From contig CBDFIL010000001.1 of assembly GCA_965248075.1 (NCBI GenBank), positions 1 to 64,000 on the forward strand: a DNA stretch of 64,000 nucleotides, read 5' to 3'. Numbering within the stretch: the first letter of the stretch is position 1; each line of letters opens with the position of its first letter. The DNA comes from VXNE01 sp965248075 (GTDB lineage: Bacteria; Pseudomonadota; Gammaproteobacteria; Pseudomonadales; Azotimanducaceae). Below the pieces are notes generated by a model, which was given only the letters and a program-made list of their open reading frames with translations, did no database searches and was not told the DNA's origin. The position numbers and the translations under genes were made by a program. This document shows, one piece after another, positions 26,222 through 39,900 of the stretch.

Positions 26222-27503
26222 TAGTGCCCGTGGGTCATAAGTTCGGACACGTATTCTACGCGGCTGCGAGTAAGGGCTGTTCGCTGGCATGGGCGCGATC
26301 AATGCGATGCAGCAACGAGTCGAGGTCCTTACGGGTGAACTTCCACTCGAAGGGTTGGGCAATGGCTTCGTAGTAACGGGCGAAGCCCAGCAACCGCTCC
26401 TGGAGGGCTTCGAGGGAAGGGAAGTCGTTGGGTGTCAAGGCCTTGCGCTGAAGGATGGAGAAGTAGATCTCCACTTGATTCAGCCAACTGGCATGCACGG
26501 GCGTGTGGACCGGAACGATGGTCGGCCATTGCTCCCTGATACGATCGATACAGGCTTGGCCGCGGTGGGAGGAGCCGTTATCCATGGTCCAGAACACCCG
26601 CCGAGCGGAGCGATAGGGTTCTTGCGTCATCACTTGTTGCAGGAGGCGGCCGAATGGTGCGATGCCGGTCTTGTGTTCGCAGATCCCATGGATTTTGGCC
26701 CGACGCACATCCCAGGCGGCCAGGTAGGCCCATGCTGCCCGACGCACGTACTCATGTTCGATGCGCATGGCTTGGCGGGGAGCGGTCGGCAGGGACCCGT
26801 GGGTACGCTGGCGAGCCTGGATACTGGTCTTCTCGTCTGTTGAGATGACGAACTCGTCGTCGCGCAGGGGGATTCCGTTCCAGTGCCCTTCGTAGAGATC
26901 CAGGATTCGCCCCGCCTTGACCCTGAAGTCCGGGTCACGCGGGAAGATCCAGCAGCGATGCTGCCACGGCCGGATGGCGTCCTCGTGCAGCCAGCGCCAA
27001 ACGGTCTTGTCACTGATGCTGGCGACGATACCGGCGTGGCGAACTTCGCGCGCCACATCCGCGATGCTCATGCGCGACACGGAAGTCCCAGATTGGCTGG
27101 CAACTCACATGCCAGCGCCTTGACCTGAACGACCACCTCCGGGGGGAAAAGCCCGGGGGCGTCCGGGCCGGCGGCGCTCCTCAAGTCCCGGCAGGCGTTC
27201 GTGGAAAAACCGTTGCCGCCACTGGCTGACGACCTCCCGCCGCGTGTTGAGCCGCGCAGCAATCTCATCGTTCTGCAGTCCTTGTGCGGCCAAGAGGATC
27301 ATCTGGGCCCGTTGAACCTGGAAATACCGCAACGTATATTTTTGCGCCCGCCGCTTCAGAACTTGTGCTTCCTCGTCGGTAAGCGTGATCCCGAAAGGAC
27401 TTTTTCTCGGCATGATTGTTCCCGAGACGCTTTCCGGGCAACCGTATCCGAAGATCCTTCGGCTGTCAATATTACGTTATTGTAATTACGCCGATGGGTA
27501 CTT
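26222..27503 (-). mobile_element. IS630-family element B
   Basis: A complete element of about 1.28 kb. It runs from TTAGTGCCC beside the IS481-like 5' end to GGGTACTTA at 27496-27504. It has no internal insertion and supplies the empty-site sequence for the IS256 in copy A. It lies in the opposite orientation to copy A with respect to the same neighbours on both sides. Confidence 0.75.
26256..27413 (-). pseudogene. IS630 transposase B (two frameshifts)
   Basis: The N-terminal frame (27105-27413) and the DDE-containing frame (26256-27080) are separated by the same TTTTCCCCCC shift as in copy A. A second, private lesion follows near 27085, where one T is missing relative to the CCGTTGTCGCGC of copy A. 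The catalytic stretch (STDEKTSIQ, WTMDNGSSHRG, ASWLNQVEIYFS) is intact and the C-terminus is complete (HASEQPLLAAA). If the first shift is programmed, the second still breaks the gene. Confidence 0.75.
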
Positions 27504-27985
27504 AGCGTTGGAAACGCACTGCCCCTTCAGGCTCACATAGCGTTGGACAACTCTACACCGCGCGCTCCGGCCAAAAATCTGATAGTCTCCGGACATGCGG
27601 CTTCGATCGATTTGGGATCGAGGCATGTGAATTCGTAGCCCGGCGACGGCGATAGCAAGACCCCCTCGGTAGAGGTGGCCAGCGACGCGCAGAGCACGCC
27701 CGGAGTTCGCGTGAGCCCACACGGTCGGGACGACTCGCATTGAACGGCTCAGGATGGTTCGGGTACCGTCCAGAGTAACGACGCCCGCTGTCGCCGGCCA
27801 CGAACGGCTTGCCTCCGATCGACACTTTAGTCGTTGGAAATGTCGCTGTCATATTGTGCGGCAAGGATGGTTGCTGAGGAAGACTGAATTGGCTTAACGG
27901 AGATTCGGGCCCGCCGGCTGAGGCTCAGGCAACCCATTCACCAACGCGGAGTTGACCACCGGACGAAATCAAGGGCGAGCGGAAC
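27504..27985 (+). promoter_or_regulatory. Upstream region of adhesin 2, with IS481-like tail
   Basis: 27504-27557 repeats the IS-unit tail seen at 8409-8463. 27543-27985 matches 11382-11715 except for about 120 extra bases around 27668-27785. No insertion interrupts the GGACAACTCTA site here. The minus-strand frame from 27864 shares only its first ~25 residues with its counterpart at 11594 and is disrupted by the 120-bp segment, so it is not annotated as a gene. The presumed ribosome-binding site before ATG 27986 (GAGCGGAAC) is weak. Confidence 0.5.
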
Positions 27986-30900
27986 ATGCACCTCCCCTGG
28001 CGACCACGAGGGCGAAGTCAGTCCCGGCCTTCCCCACCGCTAACATCGGTTGGCGCACTCCTTGGCGCCGCCGCCCTGCTGCTCGGCTTTTCGGCGCAGG
28101 CGCAGCCGACGCTCGTGAGCAACACGGGCCAAACCACCCACGGTTACACAGCATGTGTCTTAAGTTCTCAACCAGCAGACTGTGCCCAGGGCTTCACCAC
28201 GGGTCCGCATCTGGAGTACGCCCTGAACGCCATCACGTTGGACATGCAGCGGGCTCCGGGTAGTGGAATCACCCTGACGGTAACCGTGAGGGGCGACAAC
28301 GGATCGGGGCACCCGAGCAACACGGTCAAATACACCTTGACCAACCCCAACCTGGGAACGGCGGGGATCAAGAGGTTCAACGCCCCCTTTGGCGCCCGTC
28401 TGGATGCAAACTCCCAATACTTCGTGCACGTGGCCTATAGCGGCAACGGAACTATCCCCAGATGGAACTTGACGTCAAACGACGCTGAAGATTCCGGCGC
28501 GGCCACAGGGTGGAGCATCCGCAATCACCGCCACACGCGCCAGTCCGGCGGAACCGGGGGCTGGCAGGGTGATGGTGGTACGTACTCAACTTCGATGCAA
28601 ATCGACGTCTCAGGGAACGCTCTCGTCCCGCCCGCCCCGACGAACCTCAATGCCGCCCCAGGCGACGGTGAGGTAGTGCTGACCTGGGACGATCCGAACA
28701 ACTCCGTGATCTCCAAATACCAGTATCGAAAAAAAGCAGGCTCGGGCTCTTACGGAAACTGGTCCAACATCACCGGCAGCGGTGCGACCACCACCACCTA
28801 CACCGCGACCGGCCTGACCAATGGCACCCAGTACACGTTCGCGGTGCGAGCGGTAAGCAGTGCCGGAAACGGCTTCGAAAGCACCGTGACCGCCGAGCCG
28901 TTGGCTGTGCCCCCCACGGTGACCGGATTGGCAACGGTTAATTACGCGGAAAACGGCACGGCGGCGATCGAGACCTACACGATCGCCGACCCGGACGCCA
29001 GTGGTACCGTCTCGGTCTTGGACCTGAGTGGAGACGACGCCAGCCAATTCTCCCTTACCACCACCGACAACGCCGATGGCACCGTCACTGCCGAGTTGAA
29101 CTTCATCGCCGCGCCTGACTACGAGGCGCCCACCGACAGCGGCGGCAACAACGTATACGAGGTAACGCTGTCCGGCAGCGACGGCAGCAATACGACAGAC
29201 CTGGACATCACCGTCACCGTCACCGGCGTGAACGATAACAATCCCACGGTGACCGGATTGGCAACGGTTAATTACGCGGAAAACGGCACGGCGGCGATCG
29301 AGACCTACACGATCACCGACGCGGACGCCGGCGATACCGTCTCGGTCTTGAACCTGACTGGAATCGACGTCAGCCGATTCTCCCTTCCCAACACCGGCGG
29401 CGGCACCGCCACGGTCACTGCCGAGTTGAACTTCACGACTGCGCCTAACTACGAGGTTCCCACCGACAGCGACGACGACAACGACTACGAGGTAACACTT
29501 AACTTCAGCGACGGCAGCAATACGACAGCGCTGGCCATCACCGTCACCGTGACCGACGTGGACGACATATCCGTCTTCGGCGGCGACCTGACCGGGGCGG
29601 TGACCGAGGACGATAGCTCCGCCAATTCCGCAACCGGCACCCTGACCATCACCGACGAGGACGACACCGACCCCACCATCATCGCCCAGGATGCCACCGG
29701 CACCTACGGCTCCTTCTCCATCGCCGCCGACGGCGTCTGGACCTATACCCTCGACAACAACGATCCCGACACCAACGCCCTCGACGACGGCGAGGACGTC
29801 ACCGACACCGTCAACGTCACCGCCTCCGACAGCAACACCCAGAACGTCGTCATCACCATCTCCGGCAACGACGACCCCCCCACCATTACCGGACCGGCCC
29901 CCCCGGTTACTTTTGCCGAGAACGGCACGAATGCGATAGCGACCTACTCGGCCACCGACCCGGAAGGGCATTCCATCTCTTGGGGCGTGCTGAACCCGTC
30001 CTATACCCCGGGGACAGAGGATTGGAATTCATTCTCGGTCAGCACCCTCTCTAACGGCGATGGCGAACTGAAATTCAATCCGCCTCCTAACTACGAGGCT
30101 CCCACGGACCATAACAGCGACAACGTATATGGGGCACTGTTGTATGCCGCAACCCCGAGCGGTAATAACGGTGGTCTGATCGTCGCCGTCACCGTCACCG
30201 ACCTGCCGGCGGTGAGCGGATTGACAGCGATCCCGTACGCGGAGAACGGCACCGGGACGGTGGCGACCTACACGACCAGCGAAACCGTGACGTGGAACTT
30301 GGAGGGAGACGACAGCGGCGATTTCAGCATCAGCGGCGGTGCCCTGAGCTTCGCTAGCTCGCCTGACTACGAGTCTGCCACCGACGACAACACCGACAAC
30401 GTCTATGACGTAACGGTGGTGGCAACCGACGGCAGTGAAGCGGGCAGGCTGAACGTCACCGTCACCGTCACCGACGTGAACGAAGCCCCCACCTTCAACG
30501 AAGGGACCAGTACGACCCGCAACATCGACGAGAATGCCACCGGCACTATCGGCAGCGCCGTCGGCGCCACCGACCAGGACGGCGACACCCTGACCTACTC
30601 CCTGGGCGGCACCGGCACCGACAAGGACGCCTTCGACATCGATGGATCCACCGGCCAGCTCTCCGTGGCCAGCGGCGTCACCATAGACTACGAGACCCAG
30701 AACAGCTACTCCGTCACGGTGTCGGTCACCGACGGCGCCGCCACCGCCACCATCGCCGTCACCGTCACCGTCACCGACGTGAACGAAGCCCCCACCTTCA
30801 ACGAAGGGACCAGTACGACCCGCAACATCGACGAGAATGCCACCGGCACTATCGGCAGCGCCGTCGGCGCCACCGACCAGAACGGCGACACCCTGACCTA

Positions 30901-33900
30901 CTCCCTGGGCGGCACCGGCACCGACAAGGACGCCTTCACCATCAATCCCAACGACGGCCAGCTCTCCGTGGCCAGCGGCGTCACCATAGACTACGAGACC
31001 CAGAACAGCTACTCCGTCACGGTGTCGGTCACCGACGGCGCCGCCACCGCCACCATCGCCGTCACCATCAACGTGAGGGCGGTGCTGGTGAGCGCGACGA
31101 GCGTGACGGTGGCGGAGGACGAGAACGCCGCGGAGCACACGGCCACCTACACGGTGAAGCTGGCCACCCAGCCGACGGGCGATGTGACGGTGACCCCGAG
31201 CAGCGACGCCACGGATGTGGCCACGGTCAGTCCGACCACCCTGACGTTCACGACGAGTAACTGGAGCACGACGCAGACGGTAACGGTGACGGGGGTGAAC
31301 GACGCCATCGACAACGACGGGCGCACCGCCACCATCAGTCATACGGTGGCGGGCGCGGACTACGGCTCGGTGACCGCGGCGAACGTGGCCATCACGCTGA
31401 CCGACGACGAGAACCTGCCGACGCTGACGCTGGCGCTGGACCCCAGCTCGATCGGCGAGAACGGCGGCGTGGCCGCGGTGACGGCGAGCCTGAGCGGGGC
31501 GTCGAGCGAGGCGACCACGGTGACGGTGACGGCGGCGCCGGACGCGCCGGCGGTGGCGACTGACTTTACGCTGACGGGATCGACCCTGACGATCGCCGCC
31601 GGCGACACCGACAGCACCGGCACGGTGACGATCACCGGGGTGGACAACGCCGTGGACGCCGCGGACAAGACGGTGACGGTGTCGGGCAGCGCCAGCGGCG
31701 GCAACGGCGTGGACCATCCGGGCACCGCCACGCTGACCCTGAGCGACGACGACGGGCCGCCGACCGGGATCGCGCTGGAGCTGAGCGACGCGTCCGGGAC
31801 CGCGCTGAGCGAGCTGGACGAGGACGCCGGGGCGACCACGGTGACGGTGACGGCGACGGCGACCGGCGGCATGGCCTTCGCCGCGGACACCAACGTGACG
31901 ATCTCGGTGACCGGCAGCGGGGCGGCCGCGGCGGTGGACTTCGACACCGTGAGCGATTTCACGATCGCCTTCTCGGCCGGCGCGGCCTCGGCCGAGGGCA
32001 CCTTCACCCTGACCCCGACCGACGACGCGGTGCACGAGGCCGACGAGACGGTCACGGTGTCGGGCGAGTCGGGGACCCTGACGATCCCGGACGCGACGCT
32101 GACCCTCAAAGACGACGTGGACCTGCCGACGCTGACGCTGGCGCTGGACCACAGCTCGATCGGCGAGAACGGCGGCGTGGCCGCGGTGACGGCGAGCCTG
32201 AGCGGGGCGTCGAGCGAGGCGACCACGGTGACGGTGACGGCGGCGCCGGACGCGCCGGCGGTGGCGACTGACTTTACGCTGACGGGATCGACCCTGACGA
32301 TCGCCGCCGGCGACACCGACAGCACCGGCACGGTGACGATCACCGGGGTGGACAACGCCGTGGACGCCGCGGACAAGACGGTGACGGTGTCGGGCAGCGC
32401 CAGCGGCGGCAACGGCGTGGACCATCCGGGCACCGCCACGCTGACCCTGAGCGACGACGACGGGCCGCCGACCGGGATCGCGCTGGAGCTGAGCGACGCG
32501 TCCGGGACCGCGCTGAGCGAGCTGGACGAGGACGCCGGGGCGACCACGGTGACGGTGACGGCGACGGCGACCGGCGGCATGGCCTTCGCCGCGGACACCA
32601 ACGTGACGATCTCGGTGACCGGCAGCGGGGCGGCCGCGGCGGTGGACTTCGACACCGTGAGCGATTTCACGATCGCCTTCTCGGCCGGCGCGGCCTCGGC
32701 CGAGGGCACCTTCACCCTGACCCCGACCGACGACGCGGTGCACGAGGCCGACGAGACGGTCACGGTGTCGGGCGAGTCGGGGACCCTGACGATCCCGGAC
32801 GCGACGCTGACCCTCAAAGACGACGTGGACCTGCCGACGCTGACGCTGGCGCTGGACCACAGCTCGATCGGCGAGAACGGCGGCGTGGCCGCGGTGACGG
32901 CGAGCCTGAGCGGGGCGTCGAGCGAGGCGACCACGGTGACGGTGACGGCGGCGCCGGACGCGCCGGCGGTGGCGACTGACTTTACGCTGACGGGATCGAC
33001 CCTGACGATCGCCGCCGGCGACACCGACAGCACCGGCACGGTGACGATCACCGGGGTGGACAACGCCGTGGACGCCGCGGACAAGACGGTGACGGTGTCG
33101 GGCAGCGCCAGCGGCGGCAACGGCGTGGACCATCCGGGCACCGCCACGCTGACCCTGAGCGACGACGACGGGCCGCCGACCGGGATCGCGCTGGAGCTGA
33201 GCGACGCGTCCGGGACCGCGCTGAGCGAGCTGGACGAGGACGCCGGGGCGACCACGGTGACGGTGACGGCGACGGCGACCGGCGGCATGGCCTTCGCCGC
33301 GGACACCAACGTGACGATCTCGGTGACCGGCAGCGGGGCGGCCGCGGCGGTGGACTTCGACACCGTGAGCGATTTCACGATCGCCTTCTCGGCCGGCGCG
33401 GCCTCGGCCGAGGGCACCTTCACCCTGACCCCGACCGACGACGCGGTGCACGAGGCCGACGAGACGGTCACGGTGTCGGGCGAGTCGGGGACCCTGACGA
33501 TCCCGGACGCGACGCTGACCCTCAAAGACGACGTGGACCTGCCGACGCTGACGCTGGCGCTGGACCACAGCTCGATCGGCGAGAACGGCGGCGTGGCCGC
33601 GGTGACGGCGAGCCTGAGCGGGGCGTCGAGCGAGGCGACCACGGTGACGGTGACGGCGGCGCCGGACGCGCCGGCGGTGGCGACTGACTTTACGCTGACG
33701 GGATCGACCCTGACGATCGCCGCCGGCGACACCGACAGCACCGGCACGGTGACGATCACCGGGGTGGACAACGCCGTGGACGCCGCGGACAAGACGGTGA
33801 CGGTGTCGGGCAGCGCCAGCGGCGGCAACGGCGTGGACCATCCGGGCACCGCCACGCTGACCCTGAGCGACGACGACGGGCCGCCGACCGGGATCGCGCT

Positions 33901-36900
33901 GGAGCTGAGCGACGCGTCCGGGACCGCGCTGAGCGAGCTGGACGAGGACGCCGGGGCGACCACGGTGACGGTGACGGCGACGGCGACCGGCGGCATGGCC
34001 TTCGCCGCGGACACCAACGTGACGATCTCGGTGACCGGCAGCGGGGCGGCCGCGGCGGTGGACTTCGACACCGTGAGCGATTTCACGATCGCCTTCTCGG
34101 CCGGCGCGGCCTCGGCCGAGGGCACCTTCACCCTGACCCCGACCGACGACGCGGTGCACGAGGCCGACGAGACGGTCACGGTGTCGGGCGAGTCGGGGAC
34201 CCTGACGATCCCGGACGCGACGCTGACCCTCAAAGACGACGTGGACCTGCCGACGCTGACGCTGGCGCTGGACCACAGCTCGATCGGCGAGAACGGCGGC
34301 GTGGCCGCGGTGACGGCGAGCCTGAGCGGGGCGTCGAGCGAGGCGACCACGGTGACGGTGACGGCGGCGCCGGACGCGCCGGCGGTGGCGACTGACTTTA
34401 CGCTGACGGGATCGACCCTGACGATCGCCGCCGGCGACACCGACAGCACCGGCACGGTGACGATCACCGGGGTGGACAACGCCGTGGACGCCGCGGACAA
34501 GACGGTGACGGTGTCGGGCAGCGCCAGCGGCGGCAACGGCGTGGACCATCCGGGCACCGCCACGCTGACCCTGAGCGACGACGACGGGCCGCCGACCGGG
34601 ATCGCGCTGGAGCTGAGCGACGCGTCCGGGACCGCGCTGAGCGAGCTGGACGAGGACGCCGGGGCGACCACGGTGACGGTGACGGCGACGGCGACCGGCG
34701 GCATGGCCTTCGCCGCGGACACCAACGTGACGATCTCGGTGACCGGCAGCGGGGCGGCCGCGGCGGTGGACTTCGACACCGTGAGCGATTTCACGATCGC
34801 CTTCTCGGCCGGCGCGGCCTCGGCCGAGGGCACCTTCACCCTGACCCCGACCGACGACGCGGTGCACGAGGCCGACGAGACGGTCACGGTGTCGGGCGAG
34901 TCGGGGACCCTGACGATCCCGGACGCGACGCTGACCCTCAAAGACGACGTGGACCTGCCGACGCTGACGCTGGCGCTGGACCACAGCTCGATCGGCGAGA
35001 ACGGCGGCGTGGCCGCGGTGACGGCGAGCCTGAGCGGGGCGTCGAGCGAGGCGACCACGGTGACGGTGACGGCGGCGCCGGACGCGCCGGCGGTGGCGAC
35101 TGACTTTACGCTGACGGGATCGACCCTGACGATCGCCGCCGGCGACACCGACAGCACCGGCACGGTGACGATCACCGGGGTGGACAACGCCGTGGACGCC
35201 GCGGACAAGACGGTGACGGTGTCGGGCAGCGCCAGCGGCGGCAACGGCGTGGACCATCCGGGCACCGCCACGCTGACCCTGAGCGACGACGACGGGCCGC
35301 CGACCGGGATCGCGCTGGAGCTGAGCGACGCGTCCGGGACCGCGCTGAGCGAGCTGGACGAGGACGCCGGGGCGACCACGGTGACGGTGACGGCGACGGC
35401 GACCGGCGGCATGGCCTTCGCCGCGGACACCAACGTGACGATCTCGGTGACCGGCAGCGGGGCGGCCGCGGCGGTGGACTTCGACACCGTGAGCGATTTC
35501 ACGATCGCCTTCTCGGCCGGCGCGGCCTCGGCCGAGGGCACCTTCACCCTGACCCCGACCGACGACGCGGTGCACGAGGCCGACGAGACGGTCACGGTGT
35601 CGGGCGAGTCGGGGACCCTGACGATCCCGGACGCGACGCTGACCCTCAAAGACGACGTGGACCTGCCGACGCTGACGCTGGCGCTGGACCACAGCTCGAT
35701 CGGCGAGAACGGCGGCGTGGCCGCGGTGACGGCGAGCCTGAGCGGGGCGTCGAGCGAGGCGACCACGGTGACGGTGACGGCGGCGCCGGACGCGCCGGCG
35801 GTGGCGACTGACTTTACGCTGACGGGATCGACCCTGACGATCGCCGCCGGCGACACCGACAGCACCGGCACGGTGACGATCACCGGGGTGGACAACGCCG
35901 TGGACGCCGCGGACAAGACGGTGACGGTGTCGGGCAGCGCCAGCGGCGGCAACGGCGTGGACCATCCGGGCACCGCCACGCTGACCCTGAGCGACGACGA
36001 CGGGCCGCCGACCGGGATCGCGCTGGAGCTGAGCGACGCGTCCGGGACCGCGCTGAGCGAGCTGGACGAGGACGCCGGGGCGACCACGGTGACGGTGACG
36101 GCGACGGCGACCGGCGGCATGGCCTTCGCCGCGGACACCAACGTGACGATCTCGGTGACCGGCAGCGGGGCGGCCGCGGCGGTGGACTTCGACACCGTGA
36201 GCGATTTCACGATCGCCTTCTCGGCCGGCGCGGCCTCGGCCGAGGGCACCTTCACCCTGACCCCGACCGACGACGCGGTGCACGAGGCCGACGAGACGGT
36301 CACGGTGTCGGGCGAGTCGGGGACCCTGACGATCCCGGACGCGACGCTGACCCTCAAAGACGACGTGGACCTGCCGACGCTGACGCTGGCGCTGGACCAC
36401 AGCTCGATCGGCGAGAACGGCGGCGTGGCCGCGGTGACGGCGAGCCTGAGCGGGGCGTCGAGCGAGGCGACCACGGTGACGGTGACGGCGGCGCCGGACG
36501 CGCCGGCGGTGGCGACTGACTTTACGCTGACGGGATCGACCCTGACGATCGCCGCCGGCGACACCGACAGCACCGGCACGGTGACGATCACCGGGGTGGA
36601 CAACGCCGTGGACGCCGCGGACAAGACGGTGACGGTGTCGGGCAGCGCCAGCGGCGGCAACGGCGTGGACCATCCGGGCACCGCCACGCTGACCCTGAGC
36701 GACGACGACGGGCCGCCGACCGGGATCGCGCTGGAGCTGAGCGACGCGTCCGGGACCGCGCTGAGCGAGCTGGACGAGGACGCCGGGGCGACCACGGTGA
36801 CGGTGACGGCGACGGCGACCGGCGGCATGGCCTTCGCCGCGGACACCAACGTGACGATCTCGGTGACCGGCAGCGGGGCGGCCGCGGCGGTGGACTTCGA

Positions 36901-39900
36901 CACCGTGAGCGATTTCACGATCGCCTTCTCGGCCGGCGCGGCCTCGGCCGAGGGCACCTTCACCCTGACCCCGACCGACGACGCGGTGCACGAGGCCGAC
37001 GAGACGGTCACGGTGTCGGGCGAGTCGGGGACCCTGACGATCCCGGACGCGACGCTGACCCTCAAAGACGACGTGGACCTGCCGACGCTGACGCTGGCGC
37101 TGGACCACAGCTCGATCGGCGAGAACGGCGGCGTGGCCGCGGTGACGGCGAGCCTGAGCGGGGCGTCGAGCGAGGCGACCACGGTGACGGTGACGGCGGC
37201 GCCGGACGCGCCGGCGGTGGCGACTGACTTTACGCTGACGGGATCGACCCTGACGATCGCCGCCGGCGACACCGACAGCACCGGCACGGTGACGATCACC
37301 GGGGTGGACAACGCCGTGGACGCCGCGGACAAGACGGTGACGGTGTCGGGCAGCGCCAGCGGCGGCAACGGCGTGGACCATCCGGGCACCGCCACGCTGA
37401 CCCTGAGCGACGACGACGGGCCGCCGACCGGGATCGCGCTGGAGCTGAGCGACGCGTCCGGGACCGCGCTGAGCGAGCTGGACGAGGACGCCGGGGCGAC
37501 CACGGTGACGGTGACGGCGACGGCGACCGGCGGCATGGCCTTCGCCGCGGACACCAACGTGACGATCTCGGTGACCGGCAGCGGGGCGGCCGCGGCGGTG
37601 GACTTCGACACCGTGAGCGATTTCACGATCGCCTTCTCGGCCGGCGCGGCCTCGGCCGAGGGCACCTTCACCCTGACCCCGACCGACGACGCGGTGCACG
37701 AGGCCGACGAGACGGTCACGGTGTCGGGCGAGTCGGGGACCCTGACGATCCCGGACGCGACGCTGACCCTCAAAGACGACGTGGACCTGCCGACGCTGAC
37801 GCTGGCGCTGGACCACAGCTCGATCGGCGAGAACGGCGGCGTGGCCGCGGTGACGGCGAGCCTGAGCGGGGCGTCGAGCGAGGCGACCACGGTGACGGTG
37901 ACGGCGGCGCCGGACGCGCCGGCGGTGGCGACTGACTTTACGCTGACGGGATCGACCCTGACGATCGCCGCCGGCGACACCGACAGCACCGGCACGGTGA
38001 CGATCACCGGGGTGGACAACGCCGTGGACGCCGCGGACAAGACGGTGACGGTGTCGGGCAGCGCCAGCGGCGGCAACGGCGTGGACCATCCGGGCACCGC
38101 CACGCTGACCCTGAGCGACGACGACGGGCCGCCGACCGGGATCGCGCTGGAGCTGAGCGACGCGTCCGGGACCGCGCTGAGCGAGCTGGACGAGGACGCC
38201 GGGGCGACCACGGTGACGGTGACGGCGACGGCGACCGGCGGCATGGCCTTCGCCGCGGACACCAACGTGACGATCTCGGTGACCGGCAGCGGGGCGGCCG
38301 CGGCGGTGGACTTCGACACCGTGAGCGATTTCACGATCGCCTTCTCGGCCGGCGCGGCCTCGGCCGAGGGCACCTTCACCCTGACCCCGACCGACGACGC
38401 GGTGCACGAGGCCGACGAGACGGTCACGGTGTCGGGCGAGTCGGGGACCCTGACGATCCCGGACGCGACGCTGACCCTCAAAGACGACGTGGACCTGCCG
38501 ACGCTGACGCTGGCGCTGGACCACAGCTCGATCGGCGAGAACGGCGGCGTGGCCGCGGTGACGGCGAGCCTGAGCGGGGCGTCGAGCGAGGCGACCACGG
38601 TGACGGTGACGGCGGCGCCGGACGCGCCGGCGGTGGCGACTGACTTTACGCTGACGGGATCGACCCTGACGATCGCCGCCGGCGACACCGACAGCACCGG
38701 CACGGTGACGATCACCGGGGTGGACAACGCCGTGGACGCCGCGGACAAGACGGTGACGGTGTCGGGCAGCGCCAGCGGCGGCAACGGCGTGGACCATCCG
38801 GGCACCGCCACGCTGACCCTGAGCGACGACGACGGGCCGCCGACCGGGATCGCGCTGGAGCTGAGCGACGCGTCCGGGACCGCGCTGAGCGAGCTGGACG
38901 AGGACGCCGGGGCGACCACGGTGACGGTGACGGCGACGGCGACCGGCGGCATGGCCTTCGCCGCGGACACCAACGTGACGATCTCGGTGACCGGCAGCGG
39001 GGCGGCCGCGGCGGTGGACTTCGACACCGTGAGCGATTTCACGATCGCCTTCTCGGCCGGCGCGGCCTCGGCCGAGGGCACCTTCACCCTGACCCCGACC
39101 GACGACGCGGTGCACGAGGCCGACGAGACGGTCACGGTGTCGGGCGAGTCGGGGACCCTGACGATCCCGGACGCGACGCTGACCCTCAAAGACGACGTGG
39201 ACCTGCCGACGCTGACGCTGGCGCTGGACCACAGCTCGATCGGCGAGAACGGCGGCGTGGCCGCGGTGACGGCGAGCCTGAGCGGGGCGTCGAGCGAGGC
39301 GACCACGGTGACGGTGACGGCGGCGCCGGACGCGCCGGCGGTGGCGACTGACTTTACGCTGACGGGATCGACCCTGACGATCGCCGCCGGCGACACCGAC
39401 AGCACCGGCACGGTGACGATCACCGGGGTGGACAACGCCGTGGACGCCGCGGACAAGACGGTGACGGTGTCGGGCAGCGCCAGCGGCGGCAACGGCGTGG
39501 ACCATCCGGGCACCGCCACGCTGACCCTGAGCGACGACGACGGGCCGCCGACCGGGATCGCGCTGGAGCTGAGCGACGCGTCCGGGACCGCGCTGAGCGA
39601 GCTGGACGAGGACGCCGGGGCGACCACGGTGACGGTGACGGCGACGGCGACCGGCGGCATGGCCTTCGCCGCGGACACCAACGTGACGATCTCGGTGACC
39701 GGCAGCGGGGCGGCCGCGGCGGTGGACTTCGACACCGTGAGCGATTTCACGATCGCCTTCTCGGCCGGCGCGGCCTCGGCCGAGGGCACCTTCACCCTGA
39801 CCCCGACCGACGACGCGGTGCACGAGGCCGACGAGACGGTCACGGTGTCGGGCGAGTCGGGGACCCTGACGATCCCGGACGCGACGCTGACCCTCAAAGA

